Assembly: GCA_030427735.1 (NCBI GenBank)
Contig: JAUIBP010000001.1
Coordinates: forward strand, 124,001-188,000
Origin: Bacteroidia bacterium
GTDB lineage: Bacteria; Bacteroidota; Bacteroidia; Flavobacteriales; Flavobacteriaceae
Reading direction: 5' to 3'
DNA: 64,000 nucleotides
A program made the position numbers and the translations under genes. Under the pieces are notes generated by a model that worked only from the letters and a program-made list of their open reading frames with translations, made no database searches and was not told the origin of the DNA. The first letter of the stretch is position 1. Each line of letters opens with the position of its first letter. Positions 8,197-16,384 of this stretch are shown here, piece by piece.

Positions 8197-8874
8197 TTAA
8201 AGCTCTATATACTCCCCTAATTCTAGGAGCATTAAATCTTTATTTTTATCGAAAAACTTACGTTTAGCCTCTTCATGGTCTATTTCTATATATCCAAAAG
8301 TATCAAAATGATATCCTAAAACTTTATCGCAAGCCACAAAATCGCTAGCTAAAATGGCATCGTCTATCCCCATAGTAAAGTTATCTCCTATAGGTAAAAT
8401 GGCCAAGTCTAATTGTAAATGCATCGGAATTAATTTCATATCGAAAGTTAAAGCCGTATCACCAGCAATGTAGATGTTTTTGCGTTCACCTTCAATTACA
8501 AAACCGCCTGGTTGCCCACCATAAGAACCATCGGAAAAACAGGAAGAATGAATGGCATTGACATATTTTACAGTTCCGAATTCAAAATCCCACGAACCAC
8601 CATGATTCATCGGGTGCCCCTCAATTCCCAACTTTTCGTAATACGACACAATCTCTGCATTCGAAACCACAACTGCATTAGTACGTTTTGCAATCGCCTC
8701 TACATCGGCCACGTGATCTTGATGCGCGTGGGTTACCAAAATATAATCGGCCTTTAAGGTGTTAATATCTATATGCGATGCTTTGGGGTTTGGGGAAATA
8801 AAAGGATCTACTAAAATAAACACGTCATTTACCTCTATGCCCAAACTGGCATGACCATAAAATGTAATTTTCAT
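8197..8874 (-). CDS. UPF0173 MBL-fold metal-dependent hydrolase
   Basis: 225 residues, the usual length of UPF0173. The zinc motif is VTHAHQDHVAD (HxHxDH), with further ligands in NHGGSW, the GDTALTFD motif and GYHFDTFGY. Family members are cytosolic MBL-fold hydrolases with no agreed substrate. There is no signal peptide. It is a single gene, convergent with the DUF1801 gene. Confidence 0.88.
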   Translation of the reverse strand: MKITFYGHASLGIEVNDVFILVDPFISPNPKASHIDINTLKADYILVTHAHQDHVADVEAIAKRTNAVVVSNAEIVSYYEKLGIEGHPMNHGGSWDFEFGTVKYVNAIHSSCFSDGSYGGQPGGFVIEGERKNIYIAGDTALTFDMKLIPMHLQLDLAILPIGDNFTMGIDDAILASDFVACDKVLGYHFDTFGYIEIDHEEAKRKFFDKNKDLMLLELGEYIEL

Positions 8875-8903
8875 AATTCAATAATTTGAAATTAAATTAC
8901 AAA

Positions 8904-8944
8904 AAAAACTCAGACATATTATAGAAATCTGCCTGAGTTTTTCA
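8904..8944 (-). terminator. Terminator of the menB-menA transcript
   Basis: Stem AAAACTCAG / CTGAGTTTT (about 8905-8913 with 8934-8942), followed on the minus strand by a run of eight T. It lies about 135 bp beyond the menA stop. Confidence 0.65.
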
Positions 8945-9079
8945 ATCCCCAAAAATGAAGCTAAATTTAAGCCTACTATTGATAATATATCAACTGATAT
9001 AAAGATAATACATAACAGACTGTATATCAATAAAATAAATTAAATTTGTAGAGATTTAACAATTTTATAAGGAATTCTA

Positions 9080-9982
9080 TTACAATATGTAGCCAATCCC
9101 TAAAAGTACCGAAAGGAAAAACGTACTTAAAGCCAGTTTTTTTAGTTCTGGATCTAAATCTTTAGGATTGTCGTTTTTATATACAGTAACAAGATGCTTT
9201 GTTAAAGGAACAAAAATGATTAGAAACAGTAAATTAAATGGCGAAGTATAATACAAAACAGCAAATAATGCGGTTAAAAACATAGCGCCTCCAACCAAAA
9301 CATAATGATATAATTTGGCCTTTGCAGCACCTAACTTAACCACTAGAGTATTTTTATTCGATTTGGTGTCTGATGCAATATCTCTCATATTATTAAGGTT
9401 TAACACCCCAGCACTTAATAAACCTATAGCGCAGGCAGGTAAAATAGTTACATGATCTACTTGCTTGGCAAAAAGCACGTAACACCCAATAACACTTACC
9501 AAACCAAAAAACAGAAAAACAAAAATATCACCCAAACCTCTATACCCGTAAGCAGAATGACCTACCGTATATTTTATGGCAGCTACTACACTGGCCAAAC
9601 CCAAAACAAAAAATAACAGCGATAATAAGAAGTTTTTAGAACCAAATGCCGAAAATATTAATAAAACAGCTAAAACTATAGTTATTAAAATATTTAGCTT
9701 AATGGCATTTAACATTTCTGATGCTGAAATCTCGCCACTTTGTATGGCTCGCATAGGTCCTATTCTATCGTCGTTATCGGTGCCTTTTGTACCATCGCCA
9801 TAATCGTTAGCAAGGTTAGATAATATTTGTAAACTTAAAGTTGTTAGGATAGCCAAAATAAAAATTAACGGATTAAAAAATCCGTTATAAGCAGCCAAGC
9901 AGCCCGCTACAATTATTCCAGACACCGATAAGGGTAAGGTTCTTAACCTCATGGCCGAAATCCAAGTCGAAAATTTTGTCAT
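9080..9982 (-). CDS. menA: 1,4-dihydroxy-2-naphthoate polyprenyltransferase MenA
   Basis: A 300-residue integral membrane UbiA-family prenyltransferase with about eight hydrophobic helices. The first Asp-rich motif is NLANDYGDGTKGTDNDDR and the second lies in NNMRDIASDTKSNKNT; these bind the Mg-diphosphate of the polyprenyl donor. It attaches the isoprenoid tail to DHNA in menaquinone synthesis. It starts 10 bp after the menB stop, so the two form one operon. Confidence 0.95.
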   Translation of the reverse strand: MTKFSTWISAMRLRTLPLSVSGIIVAGCLAAYNGFFNPLIFILAILTTLSLQILSNLANDYGDGTKGTDNDDRIGPMRAIQSGEISASEMLNAIKLNILITIVLAVLLIFSAFGSKNFLLSLLFFVLGLASVVAAIKYTVGHSAYGYRGLGDIFVFLFFGLVSVIGCYVLFAKQVDHVTILPACAIGLLSAGVLNLNNMRDIASDTKSNKNTLVVKLGAAKAKLYHYVLVGGAMFLTALFAVLYYTSPFNLLFLIIFVPLTKHLVTVYKNDNPKDLDPELKKLALSTFFLSVLLGIGYIL

Positions 9983-9992
9983 GTGCTACACC

Positions 9993-10832
9993 TTAAGGAA
10001 TCCATTTTTTTTCGAAATTCGGTTTACGCTTTTCTAAAAAGGCATTCCGTCCTTCTTTGGCCTCATCGGTCATGTATGCCAATCGCGTTACCTCTCCTGC
10101 AAACACTTGTTGCCCTACCATACCGTCGTCGGTAAGATTCATGGCAAACTTTAACATTTTGATAGACGTTGGGGACTTTGCTAAAATTTCCTGAGCCCAC
10201 TCGTAAGCAGTATCTTCCAACTCATCATGAGGGATAACAGCATTAACCATACCCATTTCGAAAGCTTCCTGAGCCGAATAATTACGCCCTAAGAAAAAGA
10301 TTTCACGCGCTTTTTTCTGTCCTACCATTTTAGCCAAATACGCCGATCCGTATCCCGCATCAAAGCTTGTAACATCGGCATCTGTTTGTTTAAAGATAGC
10401 ATGCTCTTTACTCGCTAAAGTTAAATCGCAGACCACATGCAACGAATGTCCGCCACCTACTGCCCAACCTGGCACTACGGCTATTACCGCTTTAGGCATA
10501 AACCTGATTAATCGTTGCACTTCTAATATATTTAAACGATGGTATCCATCTTCGCCTACATAACCTTGCTTTCCTCGGGCATTTTGGTCTCCACCACTAC
10601 AAAACGAATACACGCCGTCTTTGGTTGAAGGACCTTCTGCCGATAATAATACTACGCCTATATTAACATCTTCATTCGCATCGTAAAAGGCATCGTACAA
10701 TTCGCTTGTGGTTTTTGGTCTAAAAGCGTTACGTATGTTTGGTCGGTTAAATGCAATTCTGGCTACACCGTTGCACTTTTTATAGGTAATATCTTCGTAT
10801 TCTTTGGCTGTTACCCAATTGGCTTTTTCCAT
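9993..10832 (-). CDS. menB: 1,4-dihydroxy-2-naphthoyl-CoA synthase MenB
   Basis: A crotonase-fold enzyme of about 279 residues that closes the second ring of the naphthoquinone from o-succinylbenzoyl-CoA. Motifs are FRPKTTSEL, SGGDQNARG (oxyanion hole), AVGGGHSLH and DAGYGSAYLA, all characteristic of MenB rather than other enoyl-CoA hydratases. The ATG at 10832 is preferred over the TTG at 10850, which lies inside a perfect -7 box. First gene of menB-menA; divergent from the C1 peptidase gene. Confidence 0.95.
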   Translation of the reverse strand: MEKANWVTAKEYEDITYKKCNGVARIAFNRPNIRNAFRPKTTSELYDAFYDANEDVNIGVVLLSAEGPSTKDGVYSFCSGGDQNARGKQGYVGEDGYHRLNILEVQRLIRFMPKAVIAVVPGWAVGGGHSLHVVCDLTLASKEHAIFKQTDADVTSFDAGYGSAYLAKMVGQKKAREIFFLGRNYSAQEAFEMGMVNAVIPHDELEDTAYEWAQEILAKSPTSIKMLKFAMNLTDDGMVGQQVFAGEVTRLAYMTDEAKEGRNAFLEKRKPNFEKKWIP

Positions 10833-10847
10833 TTTTATTATTTTAGC

Positions 10848-10855
10848 CAAAAATA
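10848..10855 (-). promoter_or_regulatory. -7 box TATTTTTG of menB-menA
   Basis: Exact TAnnTTTG on the minus strand, 15 bp upstream of the menB ATG at 10832. It overlaps the in-frame TTG. Confidence 0.6.
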
Positions 10856-10885
10856 AATCATTTTAAACAAACCCTTAAAATAAGA

Positions 10886-12001
10886 ATGAAAAAATATCCC
10901 ATTTTCTTGTTGTTGTTTGCCTTTACAACAACCCTATTTTCGCAAGCTTACAAATTTGAAACTATAACCGATTTAAGTGCTACCGACGTATTAAGCCAAG
11001 GTAAAACAGGGACGTGTTGGAGCTTCTCGACCTCATCGTTTTTAGAAAGTGAAATTATTAGAATTTCGGGAAAACATATCGATTTATCAGAAATGTATAC
11101 CGTAAGACAGACTTACCCAATAAAATCTTGGAATTATGTTATGCGCCAAGGTAAAGCCCAATTTAGCGAAGGTGGTTTAGCCCACGATGTTATTAATAGC
11201 ATGTCGCAATTTGGCTTGGTACCCAACGATGTTTATACTGGTCTGCAAAAAAAACAAGATAAGCACGACCACTCCAATTTGGTTGAAGACTTAAAAACTG
11301 TATTAGACAATTATATTAAAGATCCTAAAGCCTACTCTGGGAATTGGAAAACCGATGTGTCTGACATCTTAGATAAAAATTTAGGCAAAAACATCACCTC
11401 GTTTAGTTATGAAGGTGTAAACTATACGCCACAATCGTTTTTAGAAATGACAGGTTTACAGGCAAAAGACTATGTAAGCATTACCTCGTTTACCCACCAC
11501 CCCTACAACTCTACTTTTATATTGGATATACCTGACAACTTTTCGAACGGTAGTTTTTACAATGTTGAATTAGACGAATTGGTAGACATAACCAACAACG
11601 CTTTAAAAAATGGTTTTACAGTAGAATTGGATTGCGATGTTAGCGAAAAAACCTTCTCGGCAAAACACGGTATCGCGGTAGTACCTAAAGATGAAAAAGA
11701 TTATCAATCTGCATTAACCAAGATTGAAAAAGAATTAAAAGTAACTCCAGAATACAGACAACAAGAATTCGAAAACTTCGACACTACAGACGATCACCTG
11801 ATGCATATTGTTGGAATAGTTGAAGACCAAAAAGGAAACACCTATTACAAAGTAAAAAACTCTTGGGGAAAAAATTCAGACCGCGTGTCTAACGACGGTT
11901 ATATTTATATGAGTGAAGCTTATTTTAAGTTAAAAACGATCTCTGTAATGGTACATAAAGATGCTTTACCTAAAAAGATAAAAAAAGATTTAGGACTGTA
12001 A
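10886..12001 (+). CDS. Secreted C1-family (bleomycin hydrolase/PepC-like) cysteine peptidase
   Basis: 371 residues with a signal peptide (to about FSQA, residue 20). The papain-type active site is visible: GKTGTCWSFSTSS with Cys44, DDHLMHIVG with His near 304, and KNSWG with Asn near 325. It belongs to the C1B aminopeptidase C/bleomycin hydrolase group but is shorter than the usual 440 or so residues. The signal peptide points to the periplasm or outside, unlike cytosolic PepC. It is divergent from menB and ends at a bidirectional terminator. Confidence 0.9.
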   Translation: MKKYPIFLLLFAFTTTLFSQAYKFETITDLSATDVLSQGKTGTCWSFSTSSFLESEIIRISGKHIDLSEMYTVRQTYPIKSWNYVMRQGKAQFSEGGLAHDVINSMSQFGLVPNDVYTGLQKKQDKHDHSNLVEDLKTVLDNYIKDPKAYSGNWKTDVSDILDKNLGKNITSFSYEGVNYTPQSFLEMTGLQAKDYVSITSFTHHPYNSTFILDIPDNFSNGSFYNVELDELVDITNNALKNGFTVELDCDVSEKTFSAKHGIAVVPKDEKDYQSALTKIEKELKVTPEYRQQEFENFDTTDDHLMHIVGIVEDQKGNTYYKVKNSWGKNSDRVSNDGYIYMSEAYFKLKTISVMVHKDALPKKIKKDLGL

Positions 12002-12027
12002 GCAACAACCAAAAGTGGTTAACTAAT

Positions 12028-12072
12028 AAAAAAGCTGATTTTTAAGAAGAGTACTTGAAAATCAGCTTTTTT
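12028..12072. terminator. Bidirectional intrinsic terminator
   Basis: Perfect stem of about 15 bp: AAAAAAGCTGATTTT (12028-12042) with AAAATCAGCTTTTTT (12058-12072), between the convergent peptidase and galactanase genes. Confidence 0.88.
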
Positions 12073-12091
12073 TATACCGCTTTATTTGCCA

Positions 12092-13180
12092 TTACTCCGC
12101 TTTAAAAACTTCTAAAACAGGCAAAGCTGTATTGTTAAAATCGAAAAGCGCCTGATTTTCCCATGGCGAACCATTGGTTGCTTCTGTCCCCTTCCAAGCA
12201 ATAAGTTCGGCACCCCAATAACAAAAACCAATTCCGCGTTCTAAATCTTGAGTAATTGTTTTTATACTCTTTAAAAAATCGAATTGTCCCTGTGGGCTTG
12301 CAGGATATCCAGTTATTAACTGATCCTCTTGTCCTACAATATTATTTGTCCAATCGTTCCAATCTAAAGTAAACGGATATGCGGTTTCTGCAATTACAAT
12401 GTCTTTATCGTATTTACTACTTAAGTTTGCCATTGTATTTTGTAATGCCGTTAAACTCTTTCCGTGCCAAATAGGATAAAACGACAACCCAATAATATCG
12501 TAATCTAAAGCATCAACCTGACCAAAAAACCAGTCGGCATGTTCTGTCCCTGCAAAATGAATCATGATTTTGGATGCTGGTGATGCTACTCTAACTTCAG
12601 AAATTGCTGTTTCCATAAGGGTTTTAAACTGCATGTAATTCGTATTGATATCGCCTTCTGGCAATAAAAAACCAGGATTAATTTCGTTACCAATTTGTAT
12701 GTATTCTGGCTGAATCTCCTTTGCTACCATTTGGGTATATTCACCTACTTCGGCATTAAGGCCATCGAAATTTAAGTTTTTCCAAGCTTCGGGAATTTCC
12801 TGATTTGCAGGATCGGCCCAAGTATCGGAATAATGTACCGACAACCAAATTTTAAAGCCTTGCGCTTTTAATTGCGAAGCAAACGCTTTTACTTCGTTAT
12901 ATCCCGAATGTTCGTTTAAAGGGTTTACCCAAAGGCGCAGCCTTACCGTATTAACGCCATAAGACTTAAGCTGTTCTAAAAAACCTTGCTCATTACCATC
13001 TGCATCTTGAAACACAGGATTGGTTGAGGCTATTTCTGGCCAACTTGAAATATCTACCGCCGAAATAAAGTCGGTTGTTTCTGGCGGATTTACAGGTGTT
13101 TCGTTAGAATCATCAGATGAGTTACACGAAAATAAAATTAACACCATAAACAACACTGCTGTACCGTATTTAAATGTCAT
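12092..13180 (-). CDS. GH53 endo-beta-1,4-galactanase, lipoprotein
   Basis: 362 residues with a lipobox (VLILFSC, Cys19) and a Ser/Asp/Pro-rich linker before a GH53 TIM barrel. GH53 enzymes cut beta-1,4-galactan side chains of pectin and arabinogalactan I. The acid/base is probably Glu166 in QIGNEINPG and the nucleophile Glu265 in VIAETAYP; NTVRLRLWV and VHYSDTWADP are family signatures. It is the last gene of a menD-cvfB-GNAT-GH53 run, 10 bp after the GNAT gene, with no SusC/SusD genes nearby. That is an unusual setting for a polysaccharide-degrading enzyme. Confidence 0.92.
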   Translation of the reverse strand: MTFKYGTAVLFMVLILFSCNSSDDSNETPVNPPETTDFISAVDISSWPEIASTNPVFQDADGNEQGFLEQLKSYGVNTVRLRLWVNPLNEHSGYNEVKAFASQLKAQGFKIWLSVHYSDTWADPANQEIPEAWKNLNFDGLNAEVGEYTQMVAKEIQPEYIQIGNEINPGFLLPEGDINTNYMQFKTLMETAISEVRVASPASKIMIHFAGTEHADWFFGQVDALDYDIIGLSFYPIWHGKSLTALQNTMANLSSKYDKDIVIAETAYPFTLDWNDWTNNIVGQEDQLITGYPASPQGQFDFLKSIKTITQDLERGIGFCYWGAELIAWKGTEATNGSPWENQALFDFNNTALPVLEVFKAE

Positions 13181-13189
13181 AATATATTT

Positions 13190-13693
13190 TTAGTTTAATG
13201 ATTTTTGATATAAATTATAAACCGATAAAGGCAATTGCTTTTCGCCAACTTTTACAAATCCCATGTCTTCGTAATACTTACACAATTTCGGGTTTTTAGA
13301 ATCGGCATCTAATCGTAAAAACATACAACGCGCTTGTTTTGCTTCTTCTGCTATAGCTTGTAGCACTTTTTTTCCAAAACCCTTACCGTTAAATGCTTCT
13401 TGTATAGCCAGAGAATGTACGTATTTGGCCTTTTGTTCTTGCACACCCCAATACAGCACATCTTCATTTAAAATCCTGACCATGCCTATTTTCTGGCCTT
13501 TGTTAGTATAAATGAAAACAAATTCGCCATTCTTTAAGCCGGCTTCAACCCATTGTATTTTTTCTTGGGGTGGATTTTTCCAATATTGCCAATGATCGAT
13601 ATTTTTCTCAGCAATTTTTTCGGCTGCTGCTTTAAACATATCCAACACAAGTTGTAAATCTGCATGTGTAATGGTTTTAAATAGCAATTCCAT
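13190..13693 (-). CDS. GNAT-family N-acetyltransferase
   Basis: About 167 residues with the GNAT fold: the acetyl-CoA-binding motif is seen in SLAIQEAFNGKGFGKKVLQA (Q/RxxGxG/A type), and the C-terminal YYEDMGF is the usual beta5-alpha4 region. The substrate is unknown. ATG 13693 is preferred; the longer frame begins with TTG at 13705. It is 17 bp downstream of cvfB and 10 bp upstream of the galactanase gene, and probably sits in the menD transcript. Confidence 0.8.
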   Translation of the reverse strand: MELLFKTITHADLQLVLDMFKAAAEKIAEKNIDHWQYWKNPPQEKIQWVEAGLKNGEFVFIYTNKGQKIGMVRILNEDVLYWGVQEQKAKYVHSLAIQEAFNGKGFGKKVLQAIAEEAKQARCMFLRLDADSKNPKLCKYYEDMGFVKVGEKQLPLSVYNLYQKSLN

Positions 13694-13710
13694 AATCCCA
13701 AACAAGTATA

Positions 13711-14541
13711 TTACAGCAAATAAATCCCGTCTTCTTTAATGTCTATTAAACGCTTTTTGTAAAGCGTACCTACGGCTTTTTTGAAGCTTTTTTTACTCAT
13801 TTGCAAAAGCTCGCGAATGGTTTCTGGATCGGACTTATCTGTAAGGTTTAAAAACCCGTTGTTATCTTGAAGCTCTACCATAATGGCATCGGCATTAGGC
13901 TCTATACTTCTGTAACCTACTTGCCCCAAAGTGATGTCTAACTTATTATCTGGACGTACTTTTTTTACAATCCCTTTTAGTTTATCGCCTACACTTAAAT
14001 CTTTATAGATATCGTCTTTAAAAATAAGTCCTGTGTGGATATTATTCACAATAACATTCATGCCAAAATCGGATGGATGAGACACTATAACATCTACCTC
14101 ATCAAACTGCTCTACAGTTAGCTCTTTATTACTCAAAAAACGATTGGTTTTACTAGATGCCACCAAACGATTACTTTTTTCGTCTTCGTAACAATGCACC
14201 AAATACCAACCGCCTTTTTGCATTTTAAAAGCCTGTTCTTTAAACGGGCAAAACAATTCCTTTACCAATCCCCAATCTAAAAAAGCTCCGTATTGATTGG
14301 CTTCATTACAACGCAATACTACAAAATCGCCCTTTTTTATATACGGTTTATCTGTAGTTGCAATAATGCGTTCTTCGTTATCTAAATACACAAAAACCTC
14401 AATCTCGTCTCCTATTTCAAAATATTCGGGCACATAACGGTTAGGAAGTAAAACTTCGTTATTATCATTATCGCCTAAAAATAAACCCGGATCGGTATCG
14501 CGTAAAATGGTTAGTGTATTGTATTCTCCTAAATGTATCAT
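13711..14541 (-). CDS. cvfB: CvfB-family S1-like RNA-binding protein
   Basis: 276 residues made of tandem S1-like OB domains followed by a C-terminal winged helix (SKKSFKKAVGTLYKKRLI), the CvfB/YitL architecture. The IHLGEYNTL start and YGAFLDWG are family features. CvfB affects virulence and gene expression in Staphylococcus by an RNA-linked mechanism; its role in Bacteroidota is not established. It overlaps the menD stop by 4 bp (ATGA), indicating translational coupling. Confidence 0.88.
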   Translation of the reverse strand: MIHLGEYNTLTILRDTDPGLFLGDNDNNEVLLPNRYVPEYFEIGDEIEVFVYLDNEERIIATTDKPYIKKGDFVVLRCNEANQYGAFLDWGLVKELFCPFKEQAFKMQKGGWYLVHCYEDEKSNRLVASSKTNRFLSNKELTVEQFDEVDVIVSHPSDFGMNVIVNNIHTGLIFKDDIYKDLSVGDKLKGIVKKVRPDNKLDITLGQVGYRSIEPNADAIMVELQDNNGFLNLTDKSDPETIRELLQMSKKSFKKAVGTLYKKRLIDIKEDGIYLL

Positions 14542-16265
14542 GTGGTAAAGATAATGCTATTATTGTTTTTATTCAAAAAATTCAACGCTTTAAAATACTC
14601 TAAAATTACGGTATCATTACTGGTTGATGGTGTGAAAATTTCTAAAATTTCTGGCTGACCTTCATTGCTATAAAAAGGCGTTAACGCTTGTTGTAATTCT
14701 TTTTCGTTTGAAGCTTTTCTATACTTAAAACCATACATTTCCGCCAATTGTTTGGCACTCAAATGATGTTTTGTTTCGAAAAAATAATCGAAATTTGGTG
14801 TGTTTTTATGCCCTGGTAATATTCTGAATATCCCTCCTCCTTCATTATTAATTATAATAATTCTGAAATTAGACGGAATATAATTATTCCACAAAGCATT
14901 ACTATCGTAAAAGAAACTCAAATCGCCCGTTATTAAAGTACTTATTTTTTCATGTACAGAAGCCGCACCAATAGCTGTAGATGTACTGCCGTCTATGCCA
15001 CTTGTGCCGCGATTACAAAATACCTGCACGGTGCTATCTATATTAAAAAGCTGATTGTACCTGATTGTAGAACTATTACTTAATTGTAAAATACTGTGTT
15101 GCGGTATGTGTTTTAAAACGGTATCAAACACTTTTAAATCGGAAAATGGTGCCTTGTTTAAAAATATCTGGTGCGCTTTTTCCCTAGATGCTTTTACTGC
15201 ATTCCAATAGTGTTTATATTCACTTTTAACAGGTGAAATATGAGAAGTAAATGCTTTAAAAAACTGATTTGGTGCAGACACAACATGCTTGTTTAAACAA
15301 AAAAATGTGTTATTAGCCTTATGTTTTCCCACATGCCAATGCTGTTTAGGCTGGTAGTTACGCAAGAATGCCTTAATGCGTTTAGAGACAATTAAACCTC
15401 CAAAAGTCAGCAAAATATCTGGCTGTAAAGCTTCAAACTCGGTTGCTGTTAACGGCGTTATGATTTTGTCGATATTTGGAAAAAAATCTTCATGATGCAA
15501 GTTAGAAGTGGTTTCGGTAAACACCAATACACTATCATCTTTCGCTAAAATTTCTAAATACCGTTGCTCTATGACGTTTGGTGAATTTACACCTACTAAA
15601 ATCAATTTTCGTTTAACTGCATTCCACTGCTCAGCACAATCTTTAATACTGTCGCTATCTAATTCGTCTGTTTCGGATTCTTGGGTATTAACTGGAGAAA
15701 CATTTAAAGTATCTGTTGTATGATACAAGGGTTCATCGAACGGAATGTTAATATGCACCGGGCCACATACCTTTTTAGCAATTTGTAATGCTTTAGTAAT
15801 CTCTGCTTCATTATATTCTTGTATTTCATTTTGAAGCTTTGGGCACGTTACATTGTCTAACTTTAAATTCGCGGAATAAAAAATGTGATTTTTAAATACA
15901 TCGGGTTGATTAATGGTTTGCCCATCCCCAATACCAACTTTATGAGCTGGTCGATCTGCCGATAATACCACTAAAGGAATATTGCTATAATACGCCTCTG
16001 CCAATGCCGGATAATAATTTAACAAGGCACTTCCCGAAGTACAAACCACGGCTACAGGTTCTTGTAATTGCTGTGCGATACCTAATGCAAAAAAAGCAGC
16101 ACAACGTTCGTCTACAATACTATACGATTTAAAAAACGAATCGTGGGTAAACCCAATGGTTAAAGGCGCATTACGACTACCTGGGGAAATAACAATGTGT
16201 TTTATGTTTTTAGCTTTACAGAGCTGCACTACAGTTTGTGCGAGGGGAATCGCTGAATATATCAT
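14538..16265 (-). CDS. menD: SEPHCHC synthase MenD
   Basis: About 575 residues, the normal MenD length, with the ThDP-enzyme layout: an N-terminal PYR domain (ISPGSRNAPLT, VDERCAAFFALG, TSGSA), a middle domain, and a C-terminal PP domain (NRGTSGIDGSTSTAIG, then GDLSFFYDSNALWN and NNEGGGIF) that binds ThDP-Mg. It joins 2-oxoglutarate to isochorismate, the first committed step to menaquinone. The ATG at 16265 is preferred; the longer frame begins at the TTG of a perfect -7 box (16293-16300). Confidence 0.95.
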   Translation of the reverse strand: MIYSAIPLAQTVVQLCKAKNIKHIVISPGSRNAPLTIGFTHDSFFKSYSIVDERCAAFFALGIAQQLQEPVAVVCTSGSALLNYYPALAEAYYSNIPLVVLSADRPAHKVGIGDGQTINQPDVFKNHIFYSANLKLDNVTCPKLQNEIQEYNEAEITKALQIAKKVCGPVHINIPFDEPLYHTTDTLNVSPVNTQESETDELDSDSIKDCAEQWNAVKRKLILVGVNSPNVIEQRYLEILAKDDSVLVFTETTSNLHHEDFFPNIDKIITPLTATEFEALQPDILLTFGGLIVSKRIKAFLRNYQPKQHWHVGKHKANNTFFCLNKHVVSAPNQFFKAFTSHISPVKSEYKHYWNAVKASREKAHQIFLNKAPFSDLKVFDTVLKHIPQHSILQLSNSSTIRYNQLFNIDSTVQVFCNRGTSGIDGSTSTAIGAASVHEKISTLITGDLSFFYDSNALWNNYIPSNFRIIIINNEGGGIFRILPGHKNTPNFDYFFETKHHLSAKQLAEMYGFKYRKASNEKELQQALTPFYSNEGQPEILEIFTPSTSNDTVILEYFKALNFLNKNNNSIIFTT

Positions 16266-16292
16266 GTAAAAAATACTTCTAGAAATGAACTG

Positions 16293-16300
16293 CAAAATTA
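16293..16300 (-). promoter_or_regulatory. -7 box TAATTTTG of menD
   Basis: Exact TAnnTTTG on the minus strand, 27 bp upstream of the menD ATG. It contains the TTG that would otherwise be read as a start. Confidence 0.65.
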
Positions 16301-16384
16301 CACATTCCTAAATTGAAATTTGCACCAAAAGCTGTTTTAGTTCTATTTCTTACTCTTTTTACTAATTACTTCATGGAGCTCATA

